The notes below the pieces were generated by a model. That model did no database searches. It was given only the letters and a program-made list of their open reading frames with translations, and was not told the DNA's origin. From Alistipes excrementigallinarum (GTDB lineage Bacteria; Bacteroidota; Bacteroidia; Bacteroidales; Rikenellaceae): a stretch of 64,000 nt of DNA. How positions within the stretch are numbered: position 1 is the stretch's first letter; each line of letters starts with the position of its first letter. The stretch spans positions 31,271 to 95,270 of the forward strand of contig DXIP01000007.1 in NCBI GenBank assembly GCA_019112825.1, written 5' to 3'. The position numbers were made by a program, and so were the translations under genes. Shown piece by piece: positions 62,853-64,000 of this stretch.

Positions 62853-62883
62853 AGAGGTTGCATCAATCGCAACCTCTTTTTTT
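62853..62883 (+). terminator. Terminator after tRNA-Thr
   Basis: Stem agaggttgc / gcaacctct (62853-62861 with 62869-62877) followed by T7. Confidence 0.92.
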
Positions 62884-62933
62884 GTGCCGTTTCAGGAGCG
62901 AAAAAGGGGTAAAAAGGGGCTTCCGAGCACAAA

Positions 62934-62955
62934 TGTTGTACCCATTGTTGTACCC
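62934..62955 (+). repeat. Direct repeat upstream of the recombinase, possible arm-type sites
   Basis: TGTTGTACCC occurs twice (62934-62943 and 62946-62955), spaced by two bases. It is followed by a 7-bp inverted repeat ACTTGCG / CGCAAGT (62976-62982, 62988-62994) that ends two bases before the start codon and could hide the ribosome site or be an operator. Confidence 0.5.
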
Positions 62956-62996
62956 TAAATCTGCTACTCTCGATTACTTGCGCAACACGCAAGTAA

Positions 62997-64000
62997 ATGA
63001 AAATCAAAGTTGTTTTACGGACAGGTAAAATCAACAAGCAAGGTCAATCCCCGTTGATGCTTCGATTTACCCACGACCGAACCACGAAATTTGTTGCTAT
63101 GGGGCTATCGATAGAGCCTCATTATTGGGATAAGGATGCTGAAATGATAACGGCAGACTGCCCCGACCGTGCTGCACTGCAAAGCCAGATAGACAGTACA
63201 TTAGCGACTTACCGAAAGAAAATCCAGCGGTTGGAGGCATTGGACATGGAGGTTGATTTTACCAACCTATTTGACCAGACCGCAAAATGCACTCCGCAAC
63301 TGGTGGACGGCTATTTCGAACGACAGATTGCAGCCATGAAACAAGCGGGGAAAATCAATACGGCCATTAAATATACGGCGACCCGTACCTCGCTCGTTAA
63401 GTTCCATCCCTCCAAATTACGATTCGAGGAGATTACTCCCAACCTGCTGGGCAATTTCGAAACATTCCTGCGTGGAGAGGGCAACCAATCCAACTCGATA
63501 GCCACGAAATTCAGTGTACTGAAAGCCGTTTACAATAAGGCCGTTGCTGACAATATTTTCCTTTGCAAGGAGAATCCATTCGTGCTCTATAAAGTAGGAA
63601 AGCATTGGACGCAGACACGTAAACGAGCCATTCATAAAGAGGATATACAACGATTGATGCAGGCAGAATTACCCGTAACGAGGTCTCCCTATACCAATTT
63701 TGCAAGGGATATATTCTTGTTTTCTTACTTTTCGGCTGGAATCAATTTCAAGGATATTGCCACCTTACGCTACGTCGATATGGAAGAGGATCGGATTTTC
63801 TATCGCCGTCATAAGACAGGAAAAACGATGACTTGTCGATTGCATCCGCAGGCAAAGGAGATTATTGCCAAGTACACCCGTTCGGATGCTATGCAGGAGG
63901 ACTATATCTTTCCTATTCTTGATCGTCATGTGCATCGTACCGAACAGCAGATTCACAATAGGGTGCATAAGGTTCTGATTCATATAAACCGAGAGTTGAA
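62997..64000 (+). CDS. Tyrosine recombinase/integrase (3' end outside window)
   Basis: 334 codons visible from ATG 62997. N-terminal Arm-type domain (MKIKVVLRTGKINKQGQSPLMLRF, about 1-75), SAM-like core-binding domain (about 105-210: FERQIAAMKQAGK, ITPNLLGNFETFLRG) and the start of the catalytic domain (from about 215). FSYFSAGINFKDIATL (241-256) aligns with the box I TGxRxxE region, where Asn250 stands at the place of the usual catalytic Arg; the hairpin lysine is present in YRRHKTGKTM. The remaining HxxR and Tyr lie beyond the window. Related Bacteroidota integrases such as IntDOT also lack the first Arg. Codon use is more AT-rich than the neighbours, a sign of transfer. Confidence 0.9.
   Translation, partial: MKIKVVLRTGKINKQGQSPLMLRFTHDRTTKFVAMGLSIEPHYWDKDAEMITADCPDRAALQSQIDSTLATYRKKIQRLEALDMEVDFTNLFDQTAKCTPQLVDGYFERQIAAMKQAGKINTAIKYTATRTSLVKFHPSKLRFEEITPNLLGNFETFLRGEGNQSNSIATKFSVLKAVYNKAVADNIFLCKENPFVLYKVGKHWTQTRKRAIHKEDIQRLMQAELPVTRSPYTNFARDIFLFSYFSAGINFKDIATLRYVDMEEDRIFYRRHKTGKTMTCRLHPQAKEIIAKYTRSDAMQEDYIFPILDRHVHRTEQQIHNRVHKVLIHINREL

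Larger units (their letters stand above)
62884..64000 (+). mobile_element. Left end of an integrated element (continues beyond window)
   Basis: Base composition falls noticeably (integrase gene visibly AT-richer than the host genes) right after tRNA-Thr, and a tyrosine recombinase is the first gene. A tRNA followed by an integrase at a composition step is the usual picture for ICE or mobilizable islands. The exact attachment site cannot be defined without the other end. Confidence 0.65.

Overview
The window looks like chromosome of a gut Bacteroidota with high GC, most like Alistipes/Rikenellaceae. The reasons are roughly 60% GC coding DNA, repeated Bacteroidota promoters of the form TTTG/CTTG-N19/20-TAnnTTTG, three SusC/SusD pairs, a short RpoD-type primary sigma factor, and a BlaI/BlaR1-TonB pair. 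The genus is an inference; phylum level is well supported.

Layout. 1-3167: cutC (cut by the window edge) and a lutABC lactate-oxidation operon. 3617-4799: Hsp20 and a GNAT acetyltransferase. 5024-28878: a 24-kb glycan locus. It holds two five-gene cassettes (SusC, SusD, GH18 endoglycosidase, DUF1735-LamG lipoprotein, DUF1735-discoidin lipoprotein). They point outward on opposite strands around a core of one GH29 fucosidase and two tandem GH20 hexosaminidases. The set fits capture and trimming of host N-glycans: the surface GH18 releases glycan, surface lipoproteins and SusCD bind and import it, and GH29/GH20 remove fucose and GlcNAc/GalNAc. No regulator lies in the locus, but both susC genes have strong promoters and long, partly conserved 5' leaders. 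29002-32194: a stand-alone copy of the N-terminal domain of a Bacteroidota pseudouridine synthase, an NdpA-type nucleoid protein and a nitronate-monooxygenase-like enzyme. 32409-33599: a flavodiiron protein. 33831-40262: a third SusC/SusD operon with one lipoprotein and no enzyme.

41385-49108: tRNA-Phe, a Crp/Fnr regulator divergent from a FISUMP-type lipoprotein, a MATE transporter, a RicT/PSP1 protein, a GldH-like lipoprotein and TrmB. 49488-52628: a BlaI repressor with paired palindromic operators and a BlaR1-like membrane protease carrying two tandem TonB C-terminal domains. 52808-55951: alkaline phosphatase, then a second FISUMP lipoprotein that lies directly behind a well-formed cobalamin riboswitch. 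56113-62428: ung, rpoD, htrA, an anchored alpha/beta hydrolase, a cupin and an epimerase-type threonine dehydrogenase. 62771-64000: tRNA-Thr(GGT), then a lower-GC tyrosine recombinase that marks the edge of an integrated element running out of the window.

The observations most worth follow-up are the mirror-image double N-glycan locus with inverted susC repeats (a possible invertible segment), the B12-riboswitch-controlled FISUMP lipoprotein, the BlaR1 protein with duplicated TonB domains, and the pseudouridine-synthase N-domain that lacks its catalytic half.
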